64,000 nt of DNA from an uncultured Pelagibacteraceae bacterium (lineage in GTDB: Bacteria; Pseudomonadota; Alphaproteobacteria; Pelagibacterales; AG-422-B15), in the NCBI GenBank assembly GCA_902564025.1, contig CACEZK010000005.1, forward strand, positions 1-64,000, in the 5' to 3' direction. Every line of letters starts with the position of its first letter. Within the stretch, counting starts at the first letter, position 1. The notes beneath the pieces were generated by a model. It saw only the letters and a list, made by a program, of their open reading frames with translations, had not been told where the DNA came from and did not search any database. Made by a program: the position numbers and the translations under genes. Shown here piece after piece: positions 1-10,033 of this stretch.

Positions 1-712
1 ACAGAAATTGGTTCGAAATTTAACTTCAGGTGAAATTATTTCACAACTTCTTTTAGCAAAGGACAATCTTTCAGATTGGCCCAATGGAAAAAATCGTAAA
101 ATTTCAAATATTGTATTTATGGGAATGGGAGAGCCTCTCTATAATTATGAGAATGTTAAAAATGCTGCTGAAATTATGGGAGATAAAGAAGGCATTCAGT
201 TATCTACTAAGAGAATTACCCTAAGTACTTCAGGTATCGTTCCTGAAATTATTAAATGGGGTAATGAAGTTGACTCAAGACTGGCAATTTCTTTACACGC
301 AACAAATGATAAATTAAGAAATGATATTGTTCCTATAAATAAGAAATTTCCTCTTAAGGATCTTATAAAGGCGTGTAGAGAATATCCTCGATCAAAAAAT
401 TCTAAACGCATAACATTTGAATATGTCATGTTGAAGGGAGTAAATGATACAGCGCAAGATGCCCGTAAACTTGTTAAGCTGATTTCTGGAATTCCAGCAA
501 AAATAAATCTTATACCTTTCAATCCTTGGCCTAATTCGCCTTACGAATGTTCTAGTAAGGAAGAAATCAAGAAATTTAGTGACATAATTAAAAATGCAGG
601 TTATGCAAGCCCAGTTAGAAAAACAAGGGGACAAGATATTATGGCTGCATGTGGTCAATTAAAGTCCTCGAGTATAAAAATTAGAAAAAGTGAACTCAGA
701 GCAAATGGATAA
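1..712 (+). CDS. rlmN: 23S rRNA/tRNA adenine-C2 methyltransferase RlmN, C-terminal part (5' end outside window)
   Basis: Radical-SAM enzyme that methylates C2 of A2503 in 23S rRNA (and A37 of some tRNAs). Only the last ~236 codons are present; the reading frame is open to the window edge and the first visible residues ([12 protein letters not shown]) are mid-family sequence, so the TTG at 8 is not the real start. Visible family signatures are [33 protein letters not shown] and the C-terminal [12 protein letters not shown], whose Cys corresponds to the transiently methylated catalytic cysteine. The CxxxCxxC iron-sulphur motif must lie upstream of the window. It overlaps the next gene, argG, by 8 bases. 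Confidence 0.95.
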   Translation, partial: QKLVRNLTSGEIISQLLLAKDNLSDWPNGKNRKISNIVFMGMGEPLYNYENVKNAAEIMGDKEGIQLSTKRITLSTSGIVPEIIKWGNEVDSRLAISLHATNDKLRNDIVPINKKFPLKDLIKACREYPRSKNSKRITFEYVMLKGVNDTAQDARKLVKLISGIPAKINLIPFNPWPNSPYECSSKEEIKKFSDIIKNAGYASPVRKTRGQDIMAACGQLKSSSIKIRKSELRANG

Positions 713-1898
713 AATAAATAAAGTTGTTCTTGCATACTCAGGTGGCTTGGATACGTCAGTCATTTTGAGGTGGCTAAAAGAAACCTATCAATGTGAAGTG
801 GCAACTTTTACAGCAAATCTAGGTCAAGACGAGGACTATGATCTAGTTAGAGCGAAAGCGGAAAAACAAGGAACTACTGAGATATTTATAGAAGATCTTA
901 AAGACGAGTTTGTGAGTGACTATGTTTTTCCAATGTTTAGGGCTAATCCTCTTTATGAAGGCTATTATTTACTTGGAACATCGATTGCTCGACCGTTGAT
1001 TGCAAAAAAACAAATAGAAATTGTAAATAAGATTAACGCTGATGCGGTATCGCATGGTGCAACTGGAAAGGGAAATGATCAAATAAGATTTGAGCTTGGG
1101 TATTATTATCATAAACCAGACATTAAAATTATCAGTCCATGGAGAGAATGGGATTTATCATCAAGAACGTCACTTGTTGAATACGCTGATAAGTACGGGA
1201 TTGAAATATCAAAAGATAAAAGAGGGGAACAACCGTTTAGCATTGATGAAAATATTTTACACTCCTCTGCTGAGGGAAAGGTTCTTGAAGATCCATGGGT
1301 TGAAGCGCCTGATTATGTTTACACCAGAAGTGTTTCACCTGAAGAGGCACCTGATAAATCAGAAGAAATAACAATTGAATTTAAGAATGGTGATGCCTGT
1401 GCGCTCAACGGAAAGGCTTTAACACCGTTTGAAATATTAAAATCCCTTAATGAACTAGGTGGAAAACATGGAATTGGACGAGTTGATCTTGTTGAAAATA
1501 GATACATTGGAATGAAATCTAGAGGAATATACGAGACTCCTGGTGGAACCATTCTCTATCACGCACACAGAGCTATTGAGAGCATAACACTCGATAAAGA
1601 AGCTGCGCATATGAAAGACGAGCTAGCGCCTAAATATGCTGAACTTGTCTATAACGGTTATTGGTTCTCTCCTGAAAGAGAGATGATGCAATCAATGATT
1701 GATAAATCACAAGAAAAAGTGGAGGGTAAAGTAAGACTCAAACTCTTTAAGGGTAATACAATGATTACAGGAAGGGAGTCGTCTTTAAGTCTATACAACC
1801 CAAATCTTGCGACATTTGAATCAGATCAAGTATATTCTCAAAAAGACGCTGAAGGCTTTATAAAATTAAACGCTCTTAGATTAAGAGAAAAAAAATAA
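705..1898 (+). CDS. argG: Argininosuccinate synthase
   Basis: Condenses citrulline and aspartate with ATP, the penultimate step of arginine synthesis; cytosolic. The N-type ATP pyrophosphatase loop [10 protein letters not shown] is near the N terminus, followed by GTSIARPL and [10 protein letters not shown]; the 397-aa length is normal. I chose ATG 705 because it gives the usual short N terminus before the PP-loop; an in-frame GTG at 690 would add five residues. Either start overlaps the rlmN end, so the two are probably translationally coupled. It converges on folD with one base between the stop codons and no visible terminator. Confidence 0.96.
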   Translation: MDKINKVVLAYSGGLDTSVILRWLKETYQCEVATFTANLGQDEDYDLVRAKAEKQGTTEIFIEDLKDEFVSDYVFPMFRANPLYEGYYLLGTSIARPLIAKKQIEIVNKINADAVSHGATGKGNDQIRFELGYYYHKPDIKIISPWREWDLSSRTSLVEYADKYGIEISKDKRGEQPFSIDENILHSSAEGKVLEDPWVEAPDYVYTRSVSPEEAPDKSEEITIEFKNGDACALNGKALTPFEILKSLNELGGKHGIGRVDLVENRYIGMKSRGIYETPGGTILYHAHRAIESITLDKEAAHMKDELAPKYAELVYNGYWFSPEREMMQSMIDKSQEKVEGKVRLKLFKGNTMITGRESSLSLYNPNLATFESDQVYSQKDAEGFIKLNALRLREKK

Positions 1899-1899
1899 G

Positions 1900-2784
1900 C
1901 TACTGCTGTCTAAATGCAGCATCTACCGTATTTTTCAATAAACATGCAATAGTCATCGGACCCACACCACCAGGGACGGGTGTAATTGCTGACACAAGAC
2001 TAAATACATCGTCGTAATCAACATCTCCAACAAGCTTTGTTTTACCAGGTTTATCTGGATGGTTTACTCGATTAATACCAACATCAATCACGACAGCTCC
2101 TTCTTTAATCCAATCTTTTTTAACCATTAAAGGACGTCCAACTGCAGCAACAACAATATCTGCTTGTTTTGTAATTTCTTCAATATTTTTGGTTTTAGAA
2201 TGCACTATTGTAACCGTGCATGACTCCTCAAGGAGTAGTTGTGCCATTGGTTTACCAACAATATTAGATCGTCCAATTATTACAGCATGCATCCCTTTTA
2301 AATCAGGTATACTTTTCTTAAGCATTAAATAGCATCCAAGTGGTGTGCAAGGAGTAAAGGTTTTACATAGTAAGTCGCCTCCGATTGAATTTCTACCAAC
2401 ATTTATCGCATGAAATCCATCGGCATCCTTTACTGGATCAATAGCATCAATAATAGCCCTTGAATCAATGTGTGGCGGAAGTGGCAACTGAACAAGAATT
2501 CCATTTACTTTTTGATCATTGTTAAGTTTATCAATCAATTCCAATAACTTTTCTTCAGATACGGTGGTATCTAAAAAATGATCCTCAACGTCCATTCCTA
2601 TCTGTTTTGCCATTTTAGACTTTGTATTAACATAAACTTGACTGGCTGGATCTTCACCTACAAGCACAACAGCAAGGGTCGGAGTTTTATTAAATTTATT
2701 TTTAAAATCCTCAACTTTGATAGCTGTTTCAGCTCTAAGATCTGCCGCAATTACTTTTCCATCAATAATTTTAGTTTCAGGCAT
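1900..2784 (-). CDS. folD: Bifunctional methylene-THF dehydrogenase / methenyl-THF cyclohydrolase
   Basis: Interconverts 5,10-methylene-THF and 10-formyl-THF with NADP, supplying one-carbon units for purines and fMet. At 294 aa it is full length. Visible motifs are the catalytic YxxxK (in [15 protein letters not shown]), [13 protein letters not shown], the Rossmann signature [16 protein letters not shown] and the C-terminal [15 protein letters not shown]. It is the last gene of a long minus-strand run, two bases downstream of the yggT stop. Confidence 0.97.
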   Translation of the reverse strand: MPETKIIDGKVIAADLRAETAIKVEDFKNKFNKTPTLAVVLVGEDPASQVYVNTKSKMAKQIGMDVEDHFLDTTVSEEKLLELIDKLNNDQKVNGILVQLPLPPHIDSRAIIDAIDPVKDADGFHAINVGRNSIGGDLLCKTFTPCTPLGCYLMLKKSIPDLKGMHAVIIGRSNIVGKPMAQLLLEESCTVTIVHSKTKNIEEITKQADIVVAAVGRPLMVKKDWIKEGAVVIDVGINRVNHPDKPGKTKLVGDVDYDDVFSLVSAITPVPGGVGPMTIACLLKNTVDAAFRQQ

Positions 2785-2786
2785 AT

Positions 2787-3080
2787 TTAAATTGGAATTC
2801 CCAAGTAAAAATATTCATAAAGTAAGTTTCTTATAAAGTATAGTATCAGGATTAGGACCACTGGCGATATATCAATGCCTCCTAAATTTGGAAGAAAATT
2901 TCTTATTGGATTAAGAAGAGGATCTGTTAATCGTTTTGTTCCAAAATAAATAGCAATGATAATTCTATTTTGAGTATTAAATATACTCATTGCAATTAGC
3001 CAACTGAATATCACATTGATGATCAAAACCCAGGTATAAAGATTTATAATTTGATCAAAAAGAATTATGAGTGAGTTCAT
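2787..3080 (-). CDS. YggT family small membrane protein
   Basis: A 97-aa YggT-family protein with two hydrophobic segments (about residues 8-30 and 70-92) separated by the family-typical loop [22 protein letters not shown]. YggT proteins are inner-membrane proteins linked to cell-envelope or division biology and osmotic stress, but no biochemical activity is established. Its start codon overlaps the stop of the upstream amidotransferase gene as ATGA, so they are probably co-translated. Confidence 0.9.
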   Translation of the reverse strand: MNSLIILFDQIINLYTWVLIINVIFSWLIAMSIFNTQNRIIIAIYFGTKRLTDPLLNPIRNFLPNLGGIDISPVVLILILYFIRNLLYEYFYLGIPI

Positions 3081-3772
3081 GATTTATCTATAAGAAAATA
3101 ATTATCTAAAAAAGAGTCTAACCACATATTGATTTTTTTACCATGACTAAGTCTTTGATGCATTTGAAATTGACGTTTTTGAGCACCCTTTTCTCTTAAC
3201 ATATAACCTGCATAATACAGCCACCTTAAATGCATTTTAAGATTTACTTCAGGGTGAAATTGAATACCCACTGCATTTTTATACTTAAATGCTTGTTCTG
3301 GAAAAGTTTCACCATAAGCAAGAACATCACAGTCTTTTGGTACCTTGAAGCCCTCTTTATGCCATTGAAAAAATGTTTTTTGGTTTTGAAATATTTTATG
3401 ACCGTCTCCAGTTGGCTGCAAGTCATAAAATCCAATTTCAAATTGTTGATCTTTGGCACGCTGGACAGTTCCACCTAAATTTTTTGCAAGCATCTGAGCT
3501 CCAAGACAAATGCCAAGCAAAGGTTTTTTTGACTCTAAGGCAACTGTAATCCAGTCAATTTCAAGTTTGATATAATCTAAATTGTCATTGGCACTTGGTG
3601 GCCCACCATAAATCACTGCAACATCATGGTCATTCATTGAGTCAGGTAATTTTTCACCAATAACTGGACGGCGAACATCTAGTTCATAACCTCTATCTCG
3701 TAATTTTGATCCAACGTCACCTGTGCTTGATCGAGGCTGGTGAACTATCATTAATGCTTTTTTTGACTTCAT
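3077..3772 (-). CDS. Class I glutamine amidotransferase (GMP-synthase GATase-like)
   Basis: A 231-aa stand-alone GATase1-fold protein resembling GuaA-type amidotransferase domains. The catalytic triad is visible: Cys89 in GICLGAQMLA, His173 and Glu175 in GIQFHPEV; the oxyanion region is YGGPPS. The start is placed at ATG 3772 (MKSKKALMIV), which begins directly with the first strand; the frame is open to 3820, but that would overlap the SDR gene and add an atypical 16-residue leader. There is no ATP-pyrophosphatase domain, so it is not GMP synthase itself. The true substrate is unknown; gamma-glutamyl peptide hydrolysis or a GATase partner role are both possible. Confidence 0.85.
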   Translation of the reverse strand: MKSKKALMIVHQPRSSTGDVGSKLRDRGYELDVRRPVIGEKLPDSMNDHDVAVIYGGPPSANDNLDYIKLEIDWITVALESKKPLLGICLGAQMLAKNLGGTVQRAKDQQFEIGFYDLQPTGDGHKIFQNQKTFFQWHKEGFKVPKDCDVLAYGETFPEQAFKYKNAVGIQFHPEVNLKMHLRWLYYAGYMLREKGAQKRQFQMHQRLSHGKKINMWLDSFLDNYFLIDKS

Positions 3773-3788
3773 CGTTACAGGAACGAAG

Positions 3789-4559
3789 TTACATTGCGCT
3801 GAGACCGCCATCAAGAACAATTTCTGTTCCTGTCATGAATTTTGACTCATCAGATGCTAAATATAATATTGCATAAGAAACATCGTCAGTATCACCAATT
3901 TTGTTCATTGGTATTTGACGTGAAAGCTTTGCTACTGCTTCTTCAGCACCAAATGCTTGCTTTATTGGATCAAGAATTGGGGTATTCACAAAAGCGGGGT
4001 GCACTGAATTGCATCGAACATCGTATCCTTTTTTAGCACAATACAATGCTACGGATTTACTTAACAAGCGAACACCTGCTTTTGATGAATTATAAGCAGC
4101 GGTATTCCAACCAGCAACAATTCCAGAAATGGATGAAATATTTATAATTGAACCTTGCCCAGATTTACTCATTACTGGAATAGCATATTTACATCCCAAA
4201 AAAACACTATCTAAGTTTACCTGATGAACTTTCTTCCAAACATCAAATTCCGTTGACACAATATCAGCGCCAAGTGAAATACCAGCACTGTTAATAAGAA
4301 TATTGATTTTACCATACTCACTTTCTGTCTTTTCAATTAAATCAATCCAAGCCTGCTCATTTGTAACATCATGCACAAATGTACCAAATTGGGTTTCGCT
4401 GAAGTCCTTGAGTCTTTCAGGCATTGTTTTCAGCATCTCGTCATTAATGTCTGAGAGCATGACTTTAGCACCTTCACTCATTAATTTCACCGCAGCAGCA
4501 TAACCTAATCCAGAGGCAGCTCCCGTAATAATTGCAACCTTACCCTCTACGCGTGACAT
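3789..4559 (-). CDS. Short-chain dehydrogenase/reductase (SDR), hydroxysteroid/cyclopentanol dehydrogenase-like
   Basis: Classical 256-aa SDR. The cofactor motif TGAASGLG is at residues 12-19, Asp37 after strand 2 favours NAD(H), the NSAG motif is near 90, and the catalytic residues are Ser143/145, Tyr156 and Lys160 (YNSSK). The C terminus MTGTEIVLDGGLSAM is typical. Overall it resembles 3-alpha/20-beta-hydroxysteroid or cyclopentanol dehydrogenases; the exact substrate cannot be read from the sequence. Its ATG overlaps the stop of the YCF48-like gene by one base (TAATG), so the two are coupled. This suggests the oxidoreductase acts with the upstream envelope proteins on a hydrophobic alcohol, which is inference. 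Confidence 0.88.
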   Translation of the reverse strand: MSRVEGKVAIITGAASGLGYAAAVKLMSEGAKVMLSDINDEMLKTMPERLKDFSETQFGTFVHDVTNEQAWIDLIEKTESEYGKINILINSAGISLGADIVSTEFDVWKKVHQVNLDSVFLGCKYAIPVMSKSGQGSIINISSISGIVAGWNTAAYNSSKAGVRLLSKSVALYCAKKGYDVRCNSVHPAFVNTPILDPIKQAFGAEEAVAKLSRQIPMNKIGDTDDVSYAILYLASDESKFMTGTEIVLDGGLSAM

Positions 4560-5689
4560 TAATTAATACTGATTTCATAAAATGTATCTTGAGAAGTTGA
4601 GTCTTCTGATACAAAATTTTGATAGCATTCTTGCATACTATGTTTACGCATACCACTTTCTCCAGCAATTAAAAAAGTATCAATGCTTAATGGGATAACA
4701 GAAGTATTACTTAAACGATCTGAGCGAACACACGTTTTAATATTTTTTTCTCTAACCATATCAATAACACTTATAACGCCACCATTACCACTTAGAACAA
4801 TTCTTCCATCATCTAATAAATTAGCATTTGTTAAACTATTTTTTGTACCAATGAATAAATCATCAAAAGCATACACTTTACAATCACCGCGGTAATACCC
4901 TGACTCATAACATGCTATTGCAGTTGCTTTATCGGGAGGAACTGGATCGTTTAACTCATAGAGTGTAGCAATTGTAATATTTCCTGACATTCCTAATAAT
5001 AGTGATTGTCCTTGATCAACTTTTATACCCGACCAGTATGAACCAAAATAACCGGTTTCAATTGCAAGCCAATTCAATCCACGATCATCCGTTACATAAT
5101 ATTTACCAAGCTCTCCAACTGCATATCCTTCATTTTGAGCTGACTTTCTCCAAGCTTGGTTATCTCCGTATGTGTAATTGAGATGAGGTTGGAATTCATC
5201 ATCGTCAATAAATAAATAATCCCAACTAATTCCACCGTTTGCTGTTCTAAGTGATAATGCAAACGCGCCTATAGCAACACCTTCGTAATCATCATACATA
5301 TGAATTGAGAGGAATGGTGCATCGAACTCTACATCTTGATATTGTATTTGCCAAGTTTCACCAGCATCATACGAGTGAAGAATAGTGGCGTCATGCCCTG
5401 TGGCCCAACATTTATTTTGAGTAGGACAACTTATGTCAGTTAATGTTTTTGTAAATGGTACTTCCTTAGCTTGAGTCCATGTCTCTCCTTCGTCGTCTGA
5501 ATAAACAATAATCCCATGCACGCCAACACCAAAAATTCTATCCCCAGATTTCTCTAATGCATTAATCAATGCTTTATGTGCATTGGGAGATTTTGCAGCA
5601 AATTCTGTTCCAAGATTGAATTGCGAGGAAAAAGAAAAAGTTGTTAAAAATAACAAATTACAAATTATAATGACGAATTTTGTTTTCAT
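4559..5689 (-). CDS. YCF48-like/BNR-repeat periplasmic protein
   Basis: A 376-aa exported beta-propeller-type protein with a signal peptide (MKTKFVIIICNLLFLTTFSFSS). The repeated pattern GxHGIIVYSDDEGETW, GHDATILHSYDAGETW, VTDDRGLNWLAIETG matches YCF48/BNR (photosystem II stability factor HCF136-like) repeats. ATG 5689 is preferred over the in-frame start at 5728, because the latter lies inside the terminator hairpin and would precede the signal peptide. In many proteobacteria this family clusters with DUF1302, DUF1329 and an RND/MMPL exporter and is not photosynthetic. Here the first two are present and the exporter is not. Confidence 0.82.
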   Translation of the reverse strand: MKTKFVIIICNLLFLTTFSFSSQFNLGTEFAAKSPNAHKALINALEKSGDRIFGVGVHGIIVYSDDEGETWTQAKEVPFTKTLTDISCPTQNKCWATGHDATILHSYDAGETWQIQYQDVEFDAPFLSIHMYDDYEGVAIGAFALSLRTANGGISWDYLFIDDDEFQPHLNYTYGDNQAWRKSAQNEGYAVGELGKYYVTDDRGLNWLAIETGYFGSYWSGIKVDQGQSLLLGMSGNITIATLYELNDPVPPDKATAIACYESGYYRGDCKVYAFDDLFIGTKNSLTNANLLDDGRIVLSGNGGVISVIDMVREKNIKTCVRSDRLSNTSVIPLSIDTFLIAGESGMRKHSMQECYQNFVSEDSTSQDTFYEISIN

Positions 5690-5705
5690 AGCCCATATTA
5701 AAATT

Positions 5706-5738
5706 AAAACCCGACCTAAAATTTTCAAGTCGGGTTTT
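5706..5738 (-). terminator. Rho-independent terminator after the DUF1302-DUF1329 unit
   Basis: A perfect 10-bp stem (AAAACCCGAC at 5706-5715 with GTCGGGTTTT at 5729-5738) encloses a 13-nt loop. It lies about 30 nt downstream of the DUF1329 stop on the minus strand. The stem's flanking A/T runs give a T-rich 3' side on either strand. It separates DUF1302-DUF1329 from YCF48-SDR, so the latter is either attenuated read-through or has its own promoter. Confidence 0.85.
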
Positions 5739-5767
5739 AAATTAAAGAAAGTAAAAAGATAAGTATT

Positions 5768-6985
5768 TTACCTAGCGTATCGTCTTAAACCGTCTGGCGT
5801 AAAAAAGCTAGCAGGCTTTTCTTCACCATTATAGACAGTTGGTACTGTACTGAAACCAGAACCTAATTGGTTGTTACCAGTGTATGTCCTGGTCGCAAAG
5901 TCAAATGTAAATTCGCCTTGAATATTACACTCATTAGCCTCTGTTCCTTCAATACCTGTAACCATTGTTCCAATTTGATGTCTCATGAGTTCTTGATTAT
6001 CATCATAAGCATCCATAATAGATAAATTATAGAAATCATCATCCATTATATAGAAAGTTCTAGAAGCATATAAATGTCTTTGCCCAGGTTTTAGTTGAGC
6101 GTGAACAACATGAACATCTCTTTCTTCATAACGAACATAATCAGGATTTAAATGATATTGTGAGTGAGTTGTCTCGATTGCATTCTCCGCAAGTGCATCA
6201 TTAGCTGCAGGCACGATCATTGTCTTCTTGCCTTCATAAGTCCAATCGTACTTGTCTTGTGCTCCATTAAAGCCACCATATTGGTCCACAACAACAATAC
6301 CACCACCAGCTAAAAGAACTGTATCATAAGTGATATCAGGTGCTCTTCTCACACGTCTTGTAGCAGGGTTATACTGCCATGCTTTACGCGGCTGGACATA
6401 ACTGTCAATAAAGTCATGAACTAGAGTAGTAGTACCTGCAGATCTTGGTGGTCCTAAGTTTTTCTGCATGAACATCGCATAAATGTTTTTGTCTGCATAT
6501 TGAGAAACAGTATTTGGGTTTCTTGGAAACACAATATTAGTTTCTTGTTGTCCTACAATTATGGACCCATCAGCCTGAACGTTTGTTGACGTAGCAACAC
6601 GGAAAACTGATGATACTAAACTTGAACTCAATCTCATGTTCCAAATAAAGTGTTGAGCTTCTGATGGGTTTGGGAAAGGAATTTGACCCATATTAGCAAC
6701 TTCAAAACCTTCGTTATCATTTATCAGTGTACCATTACTTTGTGAGATAGCTTTAATCTCGGGCGGTACCTGACATGCGCCACTATTATCATAAACATGA
6801 ATTTTATATGTATCAGGATAAGCAGAAAACATTGTGATCTGCCCCGGTGACAACATATCTGTATATTCAGTATAGTTTGAATTATCCACTGTGTACTTAT
6901 GCCCGTCAGCAACAGCTGAGGTTACTGTAAAGCCTAAAGCTACAACAACAGATATAATTAGATTTTTTATATTCATATTATTCAT
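5768..6985 (-). CDS. DUF1329 (LolB-like fold) envelope protein
   Basis: A 405-aa secreted protein with signal peptide MNNMNIKNLIISVVVALGFT and cleavage near AVADG. The DUF1329 hallmarks are clear: NPATRRVRRAPDITYDT, then DQYGGFNGAQDKYDW and a C-terminal tail FFTPDGLRRYAR. The family is predicted periplasmic or outer-membrane associated and almost always neighbours DUF1302. A strong ribosome site (AGGAAAGGG, about 6 nt before ATG 6985) supports this start over the ATG three codons later. It starts 17 nt after DUF1302, so both are one transcript ending at the hairpin 5706-5738. The function is unproven; transport or sensing of hydrophobic compounds is the usual hypothesis. Confidence 0.9.
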   Translation of the reverse strand: MNNMNIKNLIISVVVALGFTVTSAVADGHKYTVDNSNYTEYTDMLSPGQITMFSAYPDTYKIHVYDNSGACQVPPEIKAISQSNGTLINDNEGFEVANMGQIPFPNPSEAQHFIWNMRLSSSLVSSVFRVATSTNVQADGSIIVGQQETNIVFPRNPNTVSQYADKNIYAMFMQKNLGPPRSAGTTTLVHDFIDSYVQPRKAWQYNPATRRVRRAPDITYDTVLLAGGGIVVVDQYGGFNGAQDKYDWTYEGKKTMIVPAANDALAENAIETTHSQYHLNPDYVRYEERDVHVVHAQLKPGQRHLYASRTFYIMDDDFYNLSIMDAYDDNQELMRHQIGTMVTGIEGTEANECNIQGEFTFDFATRTYTGNNQLGSGFSTVPTVYNGEEKPASFFTPDGLRRYAR

Positions 6986-7002
6986 TTTTAACCCTTTCCT
7001 AA

Positions 7003-9990
7003 TTAAAATGAGTGCGAAACAGATGCAGTAATGTAGTCTTTGTCTGTTCCAGATCCAACTCTCTCGGTACCCATGTAGTTAGTATAGCTTAAACCAAGCG
7101 ATGTACCGCCAGATGTTGCATTAACACCAAGAGACAACGACATCTTATCTTCAACGAAGCCACCTAAAGAAGAAGGCCCGTATCCGGAAGGGTCGTGAGC
7201 AAATGCAAAGTTTGGAGATAAAGCCCAACGAGAGTTATTAAAGTTGTTATAGGTTGCGGTACCAATAAGTCTGTATGAAAAAGAGGTTTCATCAGCGCCT
7301 GGCTGATCCTCACAGTATCCACCATTACCAAATAAGCCATCGTGAATTGAAGCTCCCAAGCCCACAACAGTAGAAGTACCAGCTGCTGGCTTCATAGATG
7401 TTCCAACTGCTCCCATACATTTGGCAGGAGCATCACCACTAGATGCAAAACCTCCTCTTGCAACATAACCGTTAGAATTATCTAGTCCATCTATCGTAAC
7501 CATTGCAATTTCAGTTAAAAAAGCGGCAGAGTCAGCACCTAAACTTTGAGTGACTGGATCTGAGGCCGTGAATGATGTAGTTGTACCAACATCTACTGAC
7601 CAAACATCGTACTCAATAAATGGTGTACTGTAGTAATCTCCAGCTTTCACTGTTGCTTCGGAAATAGCAGGGAGAGATGAACGTTTGAAGTCTCTCACAA
7701 GATTTTCATATGCGTTACCATCACCATATGCAGCATCAGTTGCAGTTTGTGTAGCCCACAATAATGCTTGAAGAGTGTCGCCAGATACATCAGTTGCATC
7801 ATTGTTTCCACCTCTGGTTGTGTTTGTACCAAGCGCGTTTAAACCTGTATAAGCCACCCAGTTTAACATTTGTGTTGCACCACTAGCATCTGAGATCTGA
7901 TTTATCTGACTAGACGCAGGTGTTGCTAGAGGGAAATCAGGTCTATAAGACACTTCACCTTGAAGCGTTGTAGAGCCTACATTTGTACTAAAGCTTGTTC
8001 CAAAAATTTGATTGTCTTCAGGATAAATGAACTGATAAGTAGCATTATTAAGAGGAGTAATTGCAGCAAGTACGCCTGTTGCAGTTAACTCCAATGCAAA
8101 GTTTGTATCATTTGCACCACCAAGTCCAGATGCAAGGTCTAATCCAGCAGCAAGTGTATTACAACCGGCTGAATTATGAATTAGAGTTTTTTCACCAGTA
8201 ATTTCTGTACCAAAAGTTCTGTCCATGTACAGAGCTTTTTGTTGATCAGTAATTGTATACTTAGTTAAAGACGAATCTCCGTTAAGTGCACCAATTGTTG
8301 CAGAGCCAACAGGACCAGCTAGAACAGCTGAACAAATTGTTCCACCATAAGCTACATCTTTAATAGCCGTGTAAAGCTTGTCACCACCATTGGTTGTAAG
8401 TGCACCACTTAGTGCTGCTGTTGCAGGGTTTGCCGCATAAGCACCTAAGAAGTTATCTGTCACAACTGCACGCAACAATCCATAATAATCTCCTGCGAAT
8501 TGATTCTGCATACCTTTAATACGCACGTATGGAGCTTTACTATGATAATTAGCATAATAGAAACTTAAATCTACTCCGGTTCCTACGTCTTCAAGATAAG
8601 TTCCAAGACGAATACCAAATTGACCATCATCCCTAGCATGTACATGTTTATGGGCATCAGGTAAAATTTCCACACCTGCACGTTGTCTGTCACCATAAGC
8701 ATCCCTGGCAGCTAAAGCCGTTAAACTTGCTGAGAAGCCTGCGGCACCTGCCGTATAGAAGATTTCTGATCCTGCCCCTGTTGTGGTCGAAGCAGCAGTA
8801 TTTGATCCAGCAGCAATACCCAATGCAGCACTACCTGCTGTTAAAACTGTATTATCGACTAAGTCACTTCCAAGACCATTATCACCTGCAGCGCTTCCCA
8901 TTGTCGTAATAGCAAACTGAGTTCGAGCAAGAGTTATACCAGCAGCGTTATCAAGTAAATCTTCGTAAGCGGCATCTAACTGATTTAATACGTTGGATGC
9001 TCTTGATCTTGAAGTGGCTAGAGCGGTTGCATCACAAGTTGATGAAATTGCGGACAAGTTACAAGTACTTCCACCTTGTATCTCATAATCATAGGCTCCA
9101 CCGGCATAAAGACTTCCAGAACCTGTTCCAATGAAATCACTTCCAAAGAATGAGCCCGAAGGGTCAAACTGAACTTGTTCAGCACCTAATTGATAATAAG
9201 CCTCAACTGAAATACCATCCAAATCAGTAGTAACAGTAAGTTGTTCTGTTGGCATTAATGCCTCACGAATAGAAGAACCAGGACCTCTTATTTTAGAAAC
9301 ATCAAGTGCGTTTGTTACCAATCCGTTTGCGCCAACAGGAATGAAAGTTGCTTCACCCCAACTTGTTGCAAAACGACCGATTTGATAATCAACAAAGCCA
9401 CCGTTTGCTGTATCGAATGATCCAGTTACATAAGCGTCATAAAGTGAAAAATCTTGTTCAAATTCATCTTCAGCTTTTGATGTTAGTTTTTTAAAAGACG
9501 GGGAATTAAAATCTAGAGCAGGATTGTATGCAGCACTGTATGAAATTTCAACACCGAGACCATCAGATGTTGAACCAGTTATTGATCCAAATATTTTTTG
9601 TGTTGCATCAAAGATATCTCCTTGACCGAAGTTCAAACTTCCATCATCAGCGTTAGGCTGTGTTCCATGATAGTTATTATATTTTGATGCTGTGTTTCCC
9701 CATGCGTCAGTCCAATAAGGAAGATTTGTATCAGTTAATCTACAACCTTGTCCGTTACCTCTAGTAGTTGTGTTTAACCCCACAGTAATATTTGTCTCTG
9801 TATAAGTGTAACCAGTATAAAGGTCACAATCATAGTCTGCAGATCTTAAACTGAATCCAGAGCTTACAGTATGGTTTGCAGTTCCAGTAAAACCTGGAAT
9901 GTTAATATCAACTGCATAAGCACTTCCAAAAAAAGTTAGTGTATAAATTAATGCAGAAGACAAACTCGTCTTTATTATATTTGGTCTCAT
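7003..9990 (-). CDS. DUF1302 outer-membrane beta-barrel protein, unusually long
   Basis: A 995-aa protein with signal peptide (MRPNIIKTSLSSALIYTLTF, cleavage near AYA-VDI). DUF1302 features are the N-terminal FSLRSADYDC/NDDGSLNFGQGD-type repeats, WGEATFIPVGANGLV, RGPGSSIREALMPTEQ and the long loop before FGIRLGTYLEDVGTGVDLSFYYANYHSKAPY. The C terminus ends in aromatic YITASVSHSF, as expected for a BAM-inserted barrel. Typical family members are about 550-700 aa; the extra length here is in Ala/Thr/Gly-rich stretches around residues 300-420 and 560-800. A Shine-Dalgarno AGGGG lies before ATG 9990. It is the first gene of the unit with DUF1329. Its 229-bp upstream gap (9991-10219) holds its promoter and an inverted repeat and no other gene that I can see. 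Confidence 0.9.
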   Translation of the reverse strand: MRPNIIKTSLSSALIYTLTFFGSAYAVDINIPGFTGTANHTVSSGFSLRSADYDCDLYTGYTYTETNITVGLNTTTRGNGQGCRLTDTNLPYWTDAWGNTASKYNNYHGTQPNADDGSLNFGQGDIFDATQKIFGSITGSTSDGLGVEISYSAAYNPALDFNSPSFKKLTSKAEDEFEQDFSLYDAYVTGSFDTANGGFVDYQIGRFATSWGEATFIPVGANGLVTNALDVSKIRGPGSSIREALMPTEQLTVTTDLDGISVEAYYQLGAEQVQFDPSGSFFGSDFIGTGSGSLYAGGAYDYEIQGGSTCNLSAISSTCDATALATSRSRASNVLNQLDAAYEDLLDNAAGITLARTQFAITTMGSAAGDNGLGSDLVDNTVLTAGSAALGIAAGSNTAASTTTGAGSEIFYTAGAAGFSASLTALAARDAYGDRQRAGVEILPDAHKHVHARDDGQFGIRLGTYLEDVGTGVDLSFYYANYHSKAPYVRIKGMQNQFAGDYYGLLRAVVTDNFLGAYAANPATAALSGALTTNGGDKLYTAIKDVAYGGTICSAVLAGPVGSATIGALNGDSSLTKYTITDQQKALYMDRTFGTEITGEKTLIHNSAGCNTLAAGLDLASGLGGANDTNFALELTATGVLAAITPLNNATYQFIYPEDNQIFGTSFSTNVGSTTLQGEVSYRPDFPLATPASSQINQISDASGATQMLNWVAYTGLNALGTNTTRGGNNDATDVSGDTLQALLWATQTATDAAYGDGNAYENLVRDFKRSSLPAISEATVKAGDYYSTPFIEYDVWSVDVGTTTSFTASDPVTQSLGADSAAFLTEIAMVTIDGLDNSNGYVARGGFASSGDAPAKCMGAVGTSMKPAAGTSTVVGLGASIHDGLFGNGGYCEDQPGADETSFSYRLIGTATYNNFNNSRWALSPNFAFAHDPSGYGPSSLGGFVEDKMSLSLGVNATSGGTSLGLSYTNYMGTERVGSGTDKDYITASVSHSF

Positions 9991-10033
9991 AATTTATTCC
10001 CCTTAAATAAATTTATTTGTTTTAGAACATAAA

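Noticed and set aside
3230-3478. Plus-strand ORF of 82 aa inside the amidotransferase gene
   Set aside because: It lies wholly within a well-supported minus-strand gene and its translation is low-complexity antisense with no family resemblance.
8727-8909. Plus-strand ORF of 60 aa within DUF1302
   Set aside because: Antisense of the Ala/Thr-rich stretch; composition (Leu/Gln/Tyr/His) is what reverse reading of such codons gives.
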